A DNA stretch of 64,000 bases from the NCBI GenBank assembly GCA_009760855.2, contig WPIO01000005.1, positions 10,248,501 to 10,312,500 of the forward strand, written 5' to 3'. A model generated the notes under the pieces. That model ran no database searches. It saw only the letters and a program-made list of their open reading frames with translations, and was not told the origin of the DNA. The position numbers and the translations under genes were made by a program. Position 1 is the stretch's first letter, and every line of letters begins with the position of its first letter. The DNA is from Cristatella mucedo. Its lineage: Eukaryota; Bryozoa; Phylactolaemata; Cristatellidae. Of the stretch, positions 52,404 to 62,503 are shown in pieces.

Positions 52404-53567
52404 ATAATAATAATAATAATAATGTACTTGATAAAGCGCCCTCAGAGAACTTAATCTCTTTCTAGGCACTTTACATTTGCCGCAAAGGGAAATGCAATTG
52501 AATGGTAAGCAAAATCATGCTTGAAAAACAAACAAAATGAATAACATGGTTAGGGGTGTCATGCACAGGGTCAGCATGCAAATGTGGTTAGTGGCAGCAT
52601 GCACAGTGCCAGCACGCATAAGCACGTGAAGAACGAATCACAGGGACCCACTAAATGCTGTCCTAAATAGGTGTGTTTTTAGGTTCCTTTTAAATGTGGT
52701 CAGGTCAGGGGATGGTCTGATGCAGGTCGGGAGGGAGTTCCAGGCTTTGGGAGCATACGAACTAAATGCACGGTCTCCAAAGAATTTAAGGTTTGTACGA
52801 GGTATTTGTAGACTGTTGGATTCCGAAAAGCGGGTGGTACGATGCTTGGCCTGATGGGGGAGTATGTCGAAGAGATAGGCTGGAGCCATAGAATGAAGGG
52901 ACCTAAAAGTGAGCGACAAAACCTTGAAGTCAATCCGTTGCTTGACTGGTAGCCAGTGCAGGTCGGCGAGAAGTGGAGTAATGTGGCAACTGCGACGCTC
53001 ACGACAGACAAGCCTAGCTGCAGAGTTTTGCACCAGCTGCAATCGCCTGATCGCATATGCTTGTAGGCCAGTAAGCAGTGAGTTGCAGAAGTCGAGACGA
53101 GATGTCACGAATGCATGGACCAACTTGGACGTGGTATCCTTATCTAAACAAGCCCGAATTTTAGCAATGTTATGAAGCTGAAAATAGGCGGATTTGACTG
53201 TGGAGCTGATATGGTCGTCTAATGAGAGGTCGCTTTGGAATATGACACCTAGATTTAGAGCTGATTCGACAGAAGATATGCTGGCAGAGCCAATTTTGAG
53301 AGACAGTCTTTCCAATCTCTGAATCCCACTGAGTTTGCCAATAACTAGTAAGTTAGTTTTGTCATCGTTTAGTTTTAGAAAATTTGCTGCCATCCATGTG
53401 CGGATGTCATCAATGCATGCAGCAAGTGAGTTGAGAGAATTTGAGGTGCTCGAAGGCTGGGAGGGATCAAAGCAAACGTACAACTGAGTGTCATCCGCAT
53501 AGAAGTGAAAGCCTAGATTGTGCTTGGCAATCACATCTGCAAGAGGGAGAGTATAAACCGTGAAAAG
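52404..53567 (-). mobile_element. LINE A copy with an unbroken 298-codon RT frame
   Basis: On the minus strand from 53534 to the stop at 52638, a continuous frame covers [20 protein letters not shown] (catalytic YADD), [52 protein letters not shown] and FRTAFSGSL. The 3' UTR and (AAT)n tail reach 52404. It is 5'-truncated within RT near 53567, about 80 bases downstream of the PQGSVL point. This is the least damaged LINE A copy in the window, so the youngest. Confidence 0.95.
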
Positions 53568-54815
53568 CTGTGATTATTAACCTCATTTGTTATTATTATA
53601 TTTGAAATTATTTTCTAGTTATGAAATCGTGGCTCGAGCCACTTGCATATTTCGGCAATTAAGCTGACAAGTTTTGCCAGGCCTTGGTTCTGCCATTGTA
53701 TATGTTTTATTTTTCATTTTAGCGATGCTTTCAACCCTCCCCATCAAAAGAGCGCTTGAAGTCAAGAATCTTTCTGTCGCGGATGAGATGCACCGTAACT
53801 GTCTTGTAAGTAAGGAGCATGTGCACGGTATCGGCAGGTTCCGCTTAGCTGAATGAGAAATAATGTCCAAGCCGAACGCCAACCAGTGCATTTGCGAGAA
53901 AGCAGATGGAGCAAAACTGCTCGTCGCGCATATTCAGAAACGATTACGAGCGGAACAATTTTCAGGGGAGCTACGCTCAACCGACGGAGCGCGTGGTGGC
54001 AGTATTCATTCTGCTCGCAGAGTCTCTGGCTGCGTGCAGGACGGCTTGCGCATGCGATGCAGTGGTACCTCTGCGGCGGCAGAGTCTGGCTGCCAGGGCA
54101 TCAGGTCGCGGATGGAGGACTTGCAAAAGTCGGCCAGATTAGCTCGTAATATAACGCTCGATTAGTAGTTTGCGAAGCCGGCTTTGCGGTGCTGTGGCGA
54201 GTTCAATATTAAGCGACCGGATGCGGCAAAACCGCTTAAGATGGCTGGCGACACGACCTCCACTGATGACTGGGTTCGAGGCGTCGATGTGCGGTGGCGT
54301 CCGTCGCAATGTTCCGCCATTCTCCGCGCCCCACCCGAAACAGGGGTAGGGAGGGTAGCAAGTGAGTTACGGTTCTTTATTAGATGCTAAGAGGCGACCT
54401 AAATCGCAATCACTTCGCACTCTCGCCCTCAGACGAGGCCTATCAGCACTATCCGGCCTATCAGCACTAGCGGACGCGCTCAGGTGGCTTTAGCAGCCAT
54501 CCGGCAGTAATGTGTGGGCGTGGTGCGAGTACAGCCGTGAGCCCCGGCGCTCCGCCTCCTCGAAAACAGCGAATCGCGGTCGTTCGCCTGGTGCATTCTG
54601 CTGCAGCTGATGGCGCCTCCAGCCGAATCCTGCCTGGCTGCTGGCGCGAACCGTGGCGTGAGGGCCGAAGATGGCCGCAATAGAAGGTGCTCTCTAACTG
54701 TCGCGGCCACCCGCATTGGAGAAGGCGGCGAAAGTACGCGGATGCTGCAACGGCCCAGCCGTCAACGACCTCTGCTTGCGTTACCACGGCTGGGCTGATA
54801 TAATGGAGAGGGTAG

Positions 54816-54816
<1 letters not shown>
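53568..54816. other. unassigned
   Basis: Three overlapping plus-strand frames at 53853-54165 and several others have no recognisable motif. Confidence 0.35.
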
Positions 54817-55196
<380 letters not shown>

Positions 55197-55429
55197 CTCG
55201 TCGTCGGCTTCTGCTGAAGTGTCCACTGGTGCGCGAAAGCTGTCTGCCCGACAATCAGGCCAAGCGCAGCTTTAGAGAAGAAAAGGATTGAACGGGCGAG
55301 CAACGCACTCTAAAGCTACTCTAGCAAAGCTCCTACCTCGGGATGCTCTCCTCAACCGCCAGTCGCCGGTGCGTCGCAGTGCCATAGCGAGGCACCAGCA
55401 ATTCCCTTCTCAGAGAGCAACCGTCATTT

Positions 55430-55505
55430 CGCTCCTTTTGCTTTTACCTCTTGCTTTTACCTTTTACCTTTTGCTTTTACCTTTTCCTCTTACCTCTAGC
55501 CTCTC
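55430..55505 (+). repeat. pyrimidine-rich repeat of TTTTACC/TTTTGC words
   Basis: Repeated forms of CTTTTGCTTTTACCT upstream of the astacin gene. Confidence 0.7.
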
Positions 55506-56217
55506 AGCAAAGCCCAGCGTGGCGTTCGCAGGCACGAGCTCGCGGGCGACTCAATCGTAGCGCGGGAAGATTGACGACTACGACTGAGCTGCCGCAATGC
55601 TCAGGCAGCGCCCACGCGCCCGATCCTCGGTGAGATGGCAGGACGGTGCGTTCGAGCTACGCTCGGCACGCTCTCTCTCTATCTCTCGCTCTCTGCCGAG
55701 TGGCTGCTCAAGATTTTTAGATTCCTGCTCGCATCGGAGCTCACTAACGCATAGCACTCTGGCACGCAGTACCCACAAGCAAGCTTCCAAGGGGGAGACG
55801 ATTTATTTATCCTGCGCCCGAAAGCCGCGAGCATCGGCCGCGGCTACCCTCCGCCGCCGCCGAGCAATTCTCGTGACGGCGCAGACGTGAGTAACTGTCG
55901 CGTGACTGTCGCTTCGGCCGGCACGGCCGGCTCACCGGCCGCACCCCGAGCGGCCCCTCGCGCCTCCGAGAGCTTGCAATAGCAAACTACAGCCTTTGGG
56001 CACTGGCCAGCAGTGGACGTAATCCGCAGTGGACGTAGTAGTCCCATAAACGAATGGGCCCTGATTTCTCAAGGCTCGATTCATCAGGTCGCCTCGGCTA
56101 CTTTTTTCTCGGCTTGGTTGGGAAGTGGGTGGGAGCATGGTCGCATCGCTGAGGGATAAGAGCGGTGACGAGGGGGGGGGAGGAGGGATGGGAAGGGCAC
56201 GGAGGCTACACGGAGGC

Positions 56218-56225
56218 TATATATT
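56218..56225 (+). promoter_or_regulatory. TATA box of the astacin gene
   Basis: TATATATT stands about 30 bases upstream of an initiator-like GCACATTC (about 56247-56254) and 92 bases before the ATG at 56317. The preceding ACACGGAGGCT word is duplicated. Confidence 0.55.
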
Positions 56226-56316
56226 GACGTCCTGCTCCAATGTCCTGCACATTCGGCTGCAGTCTGTCGGTCGGTCGAAATAGAAAACCTCGAATTAACG
56301 CGTTCTGCCAGCGGTT

Positions 56317-57142
56317 ATGAGGACGGTGACCATGCGTGCAGCCACCTCTCGACGTTCTGCCTGCAGCCGCCGCTGCAGCACTGCCTCAGCGGCTCTGCTG
56401 CTGCTGCTGCTACTCGGGGGCGGCATGGCTCCGGCGGATGCAGCGCCGTTGGACGAAGCCAACCTGTCGTCGGTAGGAGCGTGCTGTCACTTGCGTATCG
56501 CTAGTTCTGATGCTGCGGCCTCTAGCCTCTCGGGACGCCGGCGGCAGGGGGGGGGGGGGGGCGCTCAACGAGCCTGCGAGTGATCGCGTGCCCCACGTTC
56601 GGCGGCTCTGCACGTGCGTTCTCGCGGCCCACGTGGTGGTCCGCGTGCACAGAGCTGTCCGCTGTCGCGATGCGCCGCAGATCCGCCGCCGATCCCGTAA
56701 CTCGCAGAGGCTGCGGCCGCGGTTCGGAGGAGGCCACAGGCGGCTCGGCGTCGGTCGCGAAGTATAGCGCTGCCTCCCTCATCTAGCTCGCTCGCTCGCT
56801 CGTTGTAGGTGGACGCCGCGTACGCTCAGGAGCGCCGACAAGGTCGCGACCGCATACTGGATCGGAACGCGAGCGGCTTCCTGCAGGTAGCACCTCCTGC
56901 GAAAGCTCGACCGTGCGCACTAGCGCGAGCTCGAGCTGCCGCCCAGCAGCGACTGTAGGGCGGCGGCGGCCGCGCTGGCTTCAGCAGAGCGGAGCGCCGA
57001 GCCGTGTACGCGTGTGCACGTCTTCCAGGGATCTCGGTCGGGCGCTTTCTCGGCCATAGAAAGAGCCACCATGAATGAGGGCCGCAACCTGAGCTGTGTC
57101 ATCCAGGGCGACGTTAAGATCGCGTGCGACAATTCCAAACAG
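56317..57142 (+). CDS. astacin exons 1-3: signal peptide and propeptide
   Basis: Exon 1 (56317-56472) encodes a Leu-rich signal peptide (ALLLLLLLGGG) ending near APADA. Exon 2 (56809-56886) encodes VDAAYAQERRQGRDRILDRN and more. Exon 3 (57029-57142) encodes AIERATMNEGRNLSCVIQGD; the Gly-Asp corresponds to the FxGD aspartate switch that ligands zinc in pro-astacins, here with Ile-Gln before it. A second in-frame Met (codon 6) could also be the start. Exon 3 ends AAACAG before GCGAGT. Confidence 0.75.
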
Positions 57143-60100
57143 GCGAGTCGCGAGTCCACGCACGCCGAGCCTCGGCGGCGTCGCTCAGCTGCGTAGCCGC
57201 CTTCAAGAGCTATTGATAGTACTATTCATACGGAGCATCGGCTTCTGCGTGCTTCCCAATGCAGAGCTCATCAAAGAAGATGCGAAAGCACTCGAAGCGG
57301 CAAGTCGTCAACACGAATTACTACGACATCTGGAACAAGACCATACCATATGCCGTGGACAAGAGCACGTACAAGTCACCGGGTAGGGACGCTGTCCGTC
57401 GCCCCGTCGAACTTCTGGCCCCTACCCCACCTTGGCGGTGTAAAGCCCGCCACCAGACCGTTTCGCCATAGTCGCAGCCGCAGCAGCGCCCTCTAAGCAG
57501 TGTGCAGCTCGTTTCTCCGAGCGGCAGCAGCAGCAGCGGCCACCATCTCAGCGCCGTGCAACCCGTCCCCTCTCGACTCCTGCAAGCAGCGCTGCTCGCT
57601 CCGAACACCCGCCGCAGTGGCCGTCACGGCAGCCATTCGTGCGGCGCTGGACAGCTGGCAGAGCCGGACGTGCCTGCGCTTCGTTGAAATCGCTCTGCCG
57701 TCCAATCCCGATGACAACAGCGTCGACTACCTGCGAGTGTACTCGGGCATCGGCTGCTGGTCGTTCATCGGCAAGATCGGTGGAGTGCAGAGCGTCAGCC
57801 TGGCCGAGACGGGCTGCATCTACGTGAGCTCCAGCCCCGTGCCTCCCCCTCCCCACCTCGCCGCAAATGGACTGGACTATCCGGCCGCCGGCATTTCCGC
57901 ATCGGATCTGGCCACCGGTAGTGCGCCCACCGACCGACTCGCTGCGTTGCAGAAGGGTGTAATCATGCACGAGTTCGGCCACGCGGTGGGCCTCGTCCAC
58001 GAGCAGTCTCGACCCGATCGCGACGCGTCCGTCACAGTGCTGACGAACAACGTCCGGCAGGGCTACGTGACCAACTTCTTCAAGAGCCCATGCCCTACCG
58101 TACAGAGGGCGGTTCCGTTCGACATCGAATCTGTCATGGAGTACGGCCTGGCGGTAGGCGCTCTCGGCGACGGCCGGAGCGGCCGGAGCCGCTCGGTCTC
58201 GGCTGCTCAAGTCTGCTCTCTGCTGCGACCGACTGCGATAACTTAGATAGCGAACGCGACGCGGGGCGCAGAAGTGCAGCGTAGCGCCAGCGCCAAGGCG
58301 AGCTCTCTGACCGCACAGGACTTCGCAGTGTCGCTCGCCACCATACGGCCGAAGAGCAACGAGTACGCGACCTTGGCCGGCAACCGAGCGTCGGCCACTC
58401 ACTACAACTTCATGGCGATCAGCTCCCTCTACCAATGTCAAGGTTAGGGGAGGAGACGGCGGTGCCACAGCGTACTCAACGAGACGACGACGTCTCGTCG
58501 GCAGAGAAGATCCGGCGGATTGCTTGAGAGCGGGGGGGGGGGGGGGGGGGGGGAGGGACTTCGAGGGTAGGCTGTCTGGGGACTCGGCGGCGCTAGCACG
58601 CTCGCTGGCTCGCTTGCTCGCTCGCTCGCGCACTCGTCGAGAGCCCAATGCCACCTGGCGCGGTCGTCTGCCTGCCGCCGGCCTCGCTCGTCGGCACGCG
58701 CCGCCACGTCATCGATCGCGTGCAGGCAATTGCCCGAGCGTGTGCGAAAACGACGGCTACGCGCTCAAGGACTCGCGGACCGGCGCGTGCACCTGCGTCT
58801 GCCCGTACGGCCTCGGCGGGCCGACGTGCTCCACCTACGATCGGGCGACGTTCGCGTGCGGCGGAGTGACGACGCTGGACGCCGGCGGCGCGCCCTCTGC
58901 GCTGACGGCGTCGGCGAGCGCCAGTGGTGGTGGAAAGTGCGCGTGGCTATTCAAGGTGAGCTCTCTCTCTCTCTCTCTCTCTCTCCCTGTCTCTCTGTCT
59001 CTCTCTCTCTCTCTCGGCGCGGCTGCGACCGCCCGCTGCGACCGCCGCCGCTACCGAGCCTACGTCAACCGGAGCGGCGCGCGCCGCCGTCGCTCGTGGC
59101 AACGCCGTGCGGCGGCGGCGGCGGCGGCGCCGCACCGGATCGACCTTACTAGTCACTATTTTCAGGCGCCCAAAGGAAGCATAGTCAGCATAGCCTTCTC
59201 TCGCTTCAACGTGGCTGCCACCAGCTCGCAGTGCGCTCACTACGTGGAAGTGAGGAAGAACTTGATCGGCCAGTCCGGCCCTCTGCTGTAAGTGCGACTC
59301 TCTTTATCCCTCCCCCTCGCTGGGGCGCGCTCGACCGCCCCGTCGCCGCCGCTGCGCGATGGCTGCCGAAGCAGAGGCGGGGACGAGCGCGGCTCATCCG
59401 GCGTTGGTCGTGCAGGTACTGCGGCAGCGGGATCCCCGACATAATCTACTCGAGGAACGACTACGAGAGCAACGCCGCGCTCGTCATTTTCGACTACACC
59501 GCTCCGGCGGCGGCCGCCTCGTCGTTCGCCGCCAGCGTCTCGGCCTACTTTGGTGGGCGGCGGCGGCGGCGTCAAACGCTGCCTGAACCTGGCCGCAGCC
59601 GCAGTCCGTGCCGTTTGCTGCGCGCGCCGCAGTCGCCGAAAGCGTTCCGACCGCGCGGCCGTGCGGCTAACCAGCGCCACGTCGCTCCGCTCCGCGTCGC
59701 TTGCAGATGGCTGCCTGGGCGACCCATGCCGCGGCGCGCCGTGTCGATCGTCTCGCGGAAGTCGCGACTACACGTGCGTGCTGCCTTATCGCAACGTCAT
59801 GTGCGGCTTCGAGAGCATGGCGTCACCCAGCTGCGCCGCCGCTGTGCGTATGGACGGCAAAAACGACGGAGCGTGCGACGTGTACCAGCGACCGTGGGAG
59901 GTCGTCGACGCCGTCTCGATGTCGGTTACCCCTGCGGAAGGCGCCTACTTCATTGCGGCGAACGCTAGGGAGGACGACGGAACGTCGAGCCGCGGGTCGT
60001 TCCGAATCATTCCGCACGACTTCAGGAACGCTCCGCGGTGTCTCAAGTTCAAGTACTATATGGAGGAAGCGGCCGGAACGCTCAACGTGTACCGGTCGGT

Positions 60101-61192
60101 CAATGGCGTCCTCGGCAGACCCGTGCTCACGTTCGGTGCTGCGACTGTCACCCCGTCGACGTGGCGCGCCGTCTCGATCAATGTCGATAAACCGACCTCG
60201 TCGCGCGACCTCGTCGAGGCAAGCGCAAAGGCGGACGCGCGCGCGCACAAGACGGACGGACGGACGGACGGACGGACGGACGGATGGAGAGCGCGAGCGC
60301 TCGCTCGCGCCTCGCCGGGCGCTTTTTGAGCGACTTCGCGCAGCCGGCGCGACGTCAGAGGCGACTTCTGACGCACCTTTCATTTTTTGCCAGGTGTTCT
60401 TTGAGGCAACTCACACAGGCGGCGGAGGCGATTCGACCGTCGTCGCCGTCGACGACATTCGCTACTCAGCTGGAGCCTGCCAAACCGGTAGGGGCCGCAT
60501 CTAGCAGGCGCTCGCGCGCCTTCATCTTTCTTCCTCCCGCGCGAGGGAGGCTCGCGCCGCCACCGCCGCCGCCGCTGCGGGGCGGAAGCGGTGACTTTAG
60601 CAGCAACGGCGACCCTCGTCCGCATCCGTGCGCCGCAGGTGCGTGCGCCAGCGACCCTTGCGGCACCGACACCTGCGTAGAGAAGGCGGCGGCGGCGGCC
60701 CGGAGCGGTCAGGGCGCCCAGTACACGTGCTTGATTACCTATCCAGGTGAGAGCCGCCCCCGCTGAGCTCTCGCGTCGCGCGGGAGGCGCTGGTCAGCGA
60801 CGACGCCACGATTTTTACGACATCACTGGCGAGTAGCTCACTAGCGTCGCCGCCTGAGCCTAGTCGGAGCCGCCGGCGGCGGCGGCGGCGGCGTTGTCGC
60901 CCGCCGCGAGTGCTCCAAGACCGTGCCGCCCGCGCAGCGTATTGTTCGATCAGACGCAGACGCAGCGTGCAGCTTCGAAGACTGGGAGAACTGCTCGCAG
61001 CTCGTCGGCGCCCTGCAAATGCCTGGCGACAAGGCCAGCTGGGTGCCCTACAAGTGGGCGGGTCCCGGTAGAGCGTGGCCGTACAGCACGGGCGCCTCAG
61101 GGCCGGCGACGGGTCTGAGCTACCTGTACGCCAAACTCTACGACCAACTGCCGAGAGACCGGATGAGAATCAGACTGCAGCCGTACAAAGGT

Positions 61193-61270
<78 letters not shown>

Positions 61271-62188
61271 AGGAGTCCTGTACATGTGGGGGAGGGGGCG
61301 CAGCCACGCCCTTCGTATCCAACCCAGTGTTCGAGGCCTCGAGCTACCGGAGCTGCGCTACGCGAGCCTAGAGCGACCGGAAGCGGCGGCGGCGGGCGTA
61401 GCAGCCGCCGCCGCCGCTTCGGTAGCTCGGCGCGGCGGCGAGAGTCGCCGCCGCGTCGAGCCGGACGGCTTTGTGAGGCCGCCGCTCGGTTCACGGATCG
61501 GCGCTCCTTGCAGGGAACAGATGCCTCGTGTTCAAGTTCGTCATGAACGGCGTGAACTGCGGCGCGCTGAACGTGTACCGGGCGGTGAACGGAAACTACG
61601 CCAATCCGACGCTGCTTTGGTCGGCGAAAGGCAACCAAGGCCCGCGCTGGCTGCAGGCCGCCGCGAGCATCAGCGTCGCCGACCTGTCCAGCAGTGACGC
61701 GGCCGAGGTGAGCAGCGCGGCGCGGCGCGGCCGCTTCGAGAGCGGCGGCCGCGTGCATGCGACAGAGTTTGGCAGAAGTGGCGAGGAAAGCGTTGCTCAC
61801 GCTTTTGTCTCGTCGCGCCCTCGGCGGCGTGGCGGTGGTCAACCGATTCCTGGGTACTCGAGCAAAGCTGAGCAGGGGGGGGGGGGCGGCGTCGGTTCAC
61901 AGGCGGCAGCGTGAAGCGGCGACGGCAGCGGCGCGAGGCGGCGAACACATCGACCGTTTGCAGGTCATAATCGAGGCCGTGCACGGCGACTGGACGAGCA
62001 GCGTGCCGGGCTACTACGCGAGTGACGTGGCGCTCGACGACCTGCGCTACTTGAACGGGACCTGCGATCGCTTCGCGGGCACCTTCGTCACGTCGCCGCT
62101 GATTGCTCCGACCACCACGACTACGACGAGGGCGCCGCTCTGTGGCTGGGCGTGGAAGAACAATGCCTGGGCCTGGGTCTGCTCGTAG
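56317..62188 (+). CDS. secreted astacin metalloprotease with EGF, CUB and two MAM domains (16 exons)
   Basis: Zinc endopeptidase of the astacin (M12A) family, secreted and activated by propeptide removal; substrates are not predictable. Exons: 56317-56472, 56809-56886, 57029-57142, 57265-57382, 57618-57823, 57953-58153, 58280-58442, 58726-58955, 59166-59287, 59416-59552, 59707-60218, 60394-60487, 60639-60746, 60960-61190, 61514-61707, 61964-62188. The joined frame is 2889 nt (962 aa), and every junction keeps phase. Order: signal peptide (about 1-42), propeptide with IQGDV switch (Asp106), KHSKR cleavage site (123-127), astacin domain with HEFGHAVGLVHEQ (zinc His230, 234, 240; Glu231), EGF-like, CUB, EGF-like, MAM, EGF-like, MAM, Thr-rich linker, Trp-rich tail. 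Introns 3 and 11 need GC donors. Domain order resembles meprin/NAS-type proteases but with tandem EGF-MAM units. I give no symbol because orthology is unclear. Confidence 0.9.
56549..56561 (+). repeat. G run in astacin intron 1
   Basis: A poly-G stretch of about 12. Similar runs lie at about 58533-58553, 61877-61887, 56173-56181 and 25409-25418. Confidence 0.85.
57265..58442 (+). CDS. astacin exons 4-7: catalytic domain
   Basis: Exon 4 (57265-57382) brings KHSKR and NYYDIWNKTIPYAVD. Exon 5 (57618-57823) brings AIRAALDSWQSRTCLRFVE, GCWSFIGKIGG and SLAETGCIY. Exon 6 (57953-58153) brings the zinc motif and SVMEYG (Met-turn, with Tyr288 as the expected fifth zinc ligand; the usual His after Met is Glu). 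Exon 7 (58280-58442) ends HYNFMAISSLYQC, supplying the last domain cysteine. All four conserved cysteines of the fold are present. Confidence 0.9.
57824..57952 (+). other. astacin intron 5: 129 nt, no stop in frame
   Basis: Donor GTGAGC and acceptor GCGTTGCAG, both phase 0, separate CIY from KGVIMHEFGH. The intron is exactly 43 codons without a stop, so unspliced RNA would still encode a full protein. Confidence 0.8.
58533..58553 (+). repeat. poly-G run of about 20
   Basis: It lies in astacin intron 7 between the catalytic and EGF exons. Length is likely uncertain because such runs are error-prone to sequence. Confidence 0.9.
58726..59552 (+). CDS. astacin exons 8-10: EGF-like and CUB domains
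   Basis: Exon 8 (58726-58955) encodes NCPSVCENDGYALKDSRTGA and CVCPYGLGGPTC (EGF-like), then FACGG, the start of a CUB domain. Exon 9 (59166-59287) encodes IVSIAFSRFNVAATSSQCAH. Exon 10 (59416-59552) encodes LYCGSGIPDIIYSRNDYESN and ALVIFDYTA, the typical CUB end. Donors are GTGAGC, GTAAGT and GTGGGC. Confidence 0.88.
58959..59015 (+). repeat. (CT)n microsatellite right after the exon 8 donor
   Basis: CT repeat with CTGT interruptions begins within a few bases of donor GTGAGC. Confidence 0.9.
59707..60487 (+). CDS. astacin exons 11-12: EGF-like 2 and MAM 1
   Basis: Exon 11 (59707-60218) encodes a short Cys-rich module (DGCLGDPCRGAPC to YTCVLPY) and then a MAM domain from MCGFES to CLKFKYYMEEAAGTLNVYRS. 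Exon 12 (60394-60487) encodes VFFEATHTGGGGDSTVVAVD and DIRYSAGACQT, the MAM end. The junction after DLVE needs donor GCAAGC. Confidence 0.85.
60251..60285 (+). repeat. (GGAC)n microsatellite
   Basis: Eight GGAC units in astacin intron 11. Confidence 0.9.
60639..62188 (+). CDS. astacin exons 13-16: EGF-like 3, MAM 2 and Trp-rich tail
   Basis: Exon 13 (60639-60746): ACASDPCGTDTCVEK to YTCLITYP. Exon 14 (60960-61190; 60954 is an alternative acceptor two codons upstream): CSFEDWENCSQLVG to RMRIRLQPYKG. Exon 15 (61514-61707): RCLVFKFVMNGVNCGALNVY to ADLSSSDAAE. Exon 16 (61964-62188): VIIEAVHGDW, VALDDLRYLNGTC, then APTTTTTTRAPLCGWAWKNN and AWAWVCS stop. Exon 14's start is fixed by matching the 8-residue spacing YTC-x8-C seen in MAM 1. 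Confidence 0.85.
61194..61270 (+). repeat. (CAG)25 trinucleotide repeat in astacin intron 14
   Basis: About 25 uninterrupted CAG units begin five bases inside the intron after donor GTAAGC. If the intron were retained, the frame would read poly-Gln. The splice-based model places it outside the protein. Confidence 0.92.
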
Positions 62189-62497
62189 ACGTGCGGCCGA
62201 CGTGCGGTGGCGGCGGCTGCGGCGGCGGCCACGACTACGACGACGACGACGCGCTCTATCGACGGCAGCGGCCGCGGCGGAGGCGCTGAGCGCTGAGCTC
62301 TGGTGCCCGAGATTCGATCGCTGAAGTGGCGGCGAGTGCCGCCGCTGGCTCACCGCCCGATTATCGCGTTTGACAATCCTGTCAAAACATTTCTTTCGTT
62401 CCTACGCGAGGTCCGATTGGCCCCGATCACCCACTCGCTAGGCGAGCAGGCGGGCGAAGGGCAATGGCGATGAGCTCGCAGCTCGATTGAATTGTTA

Positions 62498-62503
62498 AAT
62501 AAA
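62498..62503 (+). terminator. AATAAA polyadenylation signal of the astacin gene
   Basis: A consensus AATAAA 310 bases after the stop codon, followed by a GT-rich stretch (GCGTGCGGCCTGT). Confidence 0.6.

Noticed and set aside
57548-58654. 368-codon minus-strand frame over the astacin catalytic exons
   Set aside because: It is the antisense of GC-rich astacin exons and runs through three introns; no family match.
60923-61546. 207-codon frame with poly-Gln over MAM 2
   Set aside because: It retains the (CAG)n intron. The splice model with GTAAGC donor and CTTGCAG acceptor joins MAM residues without the Gln run and keeps phase.
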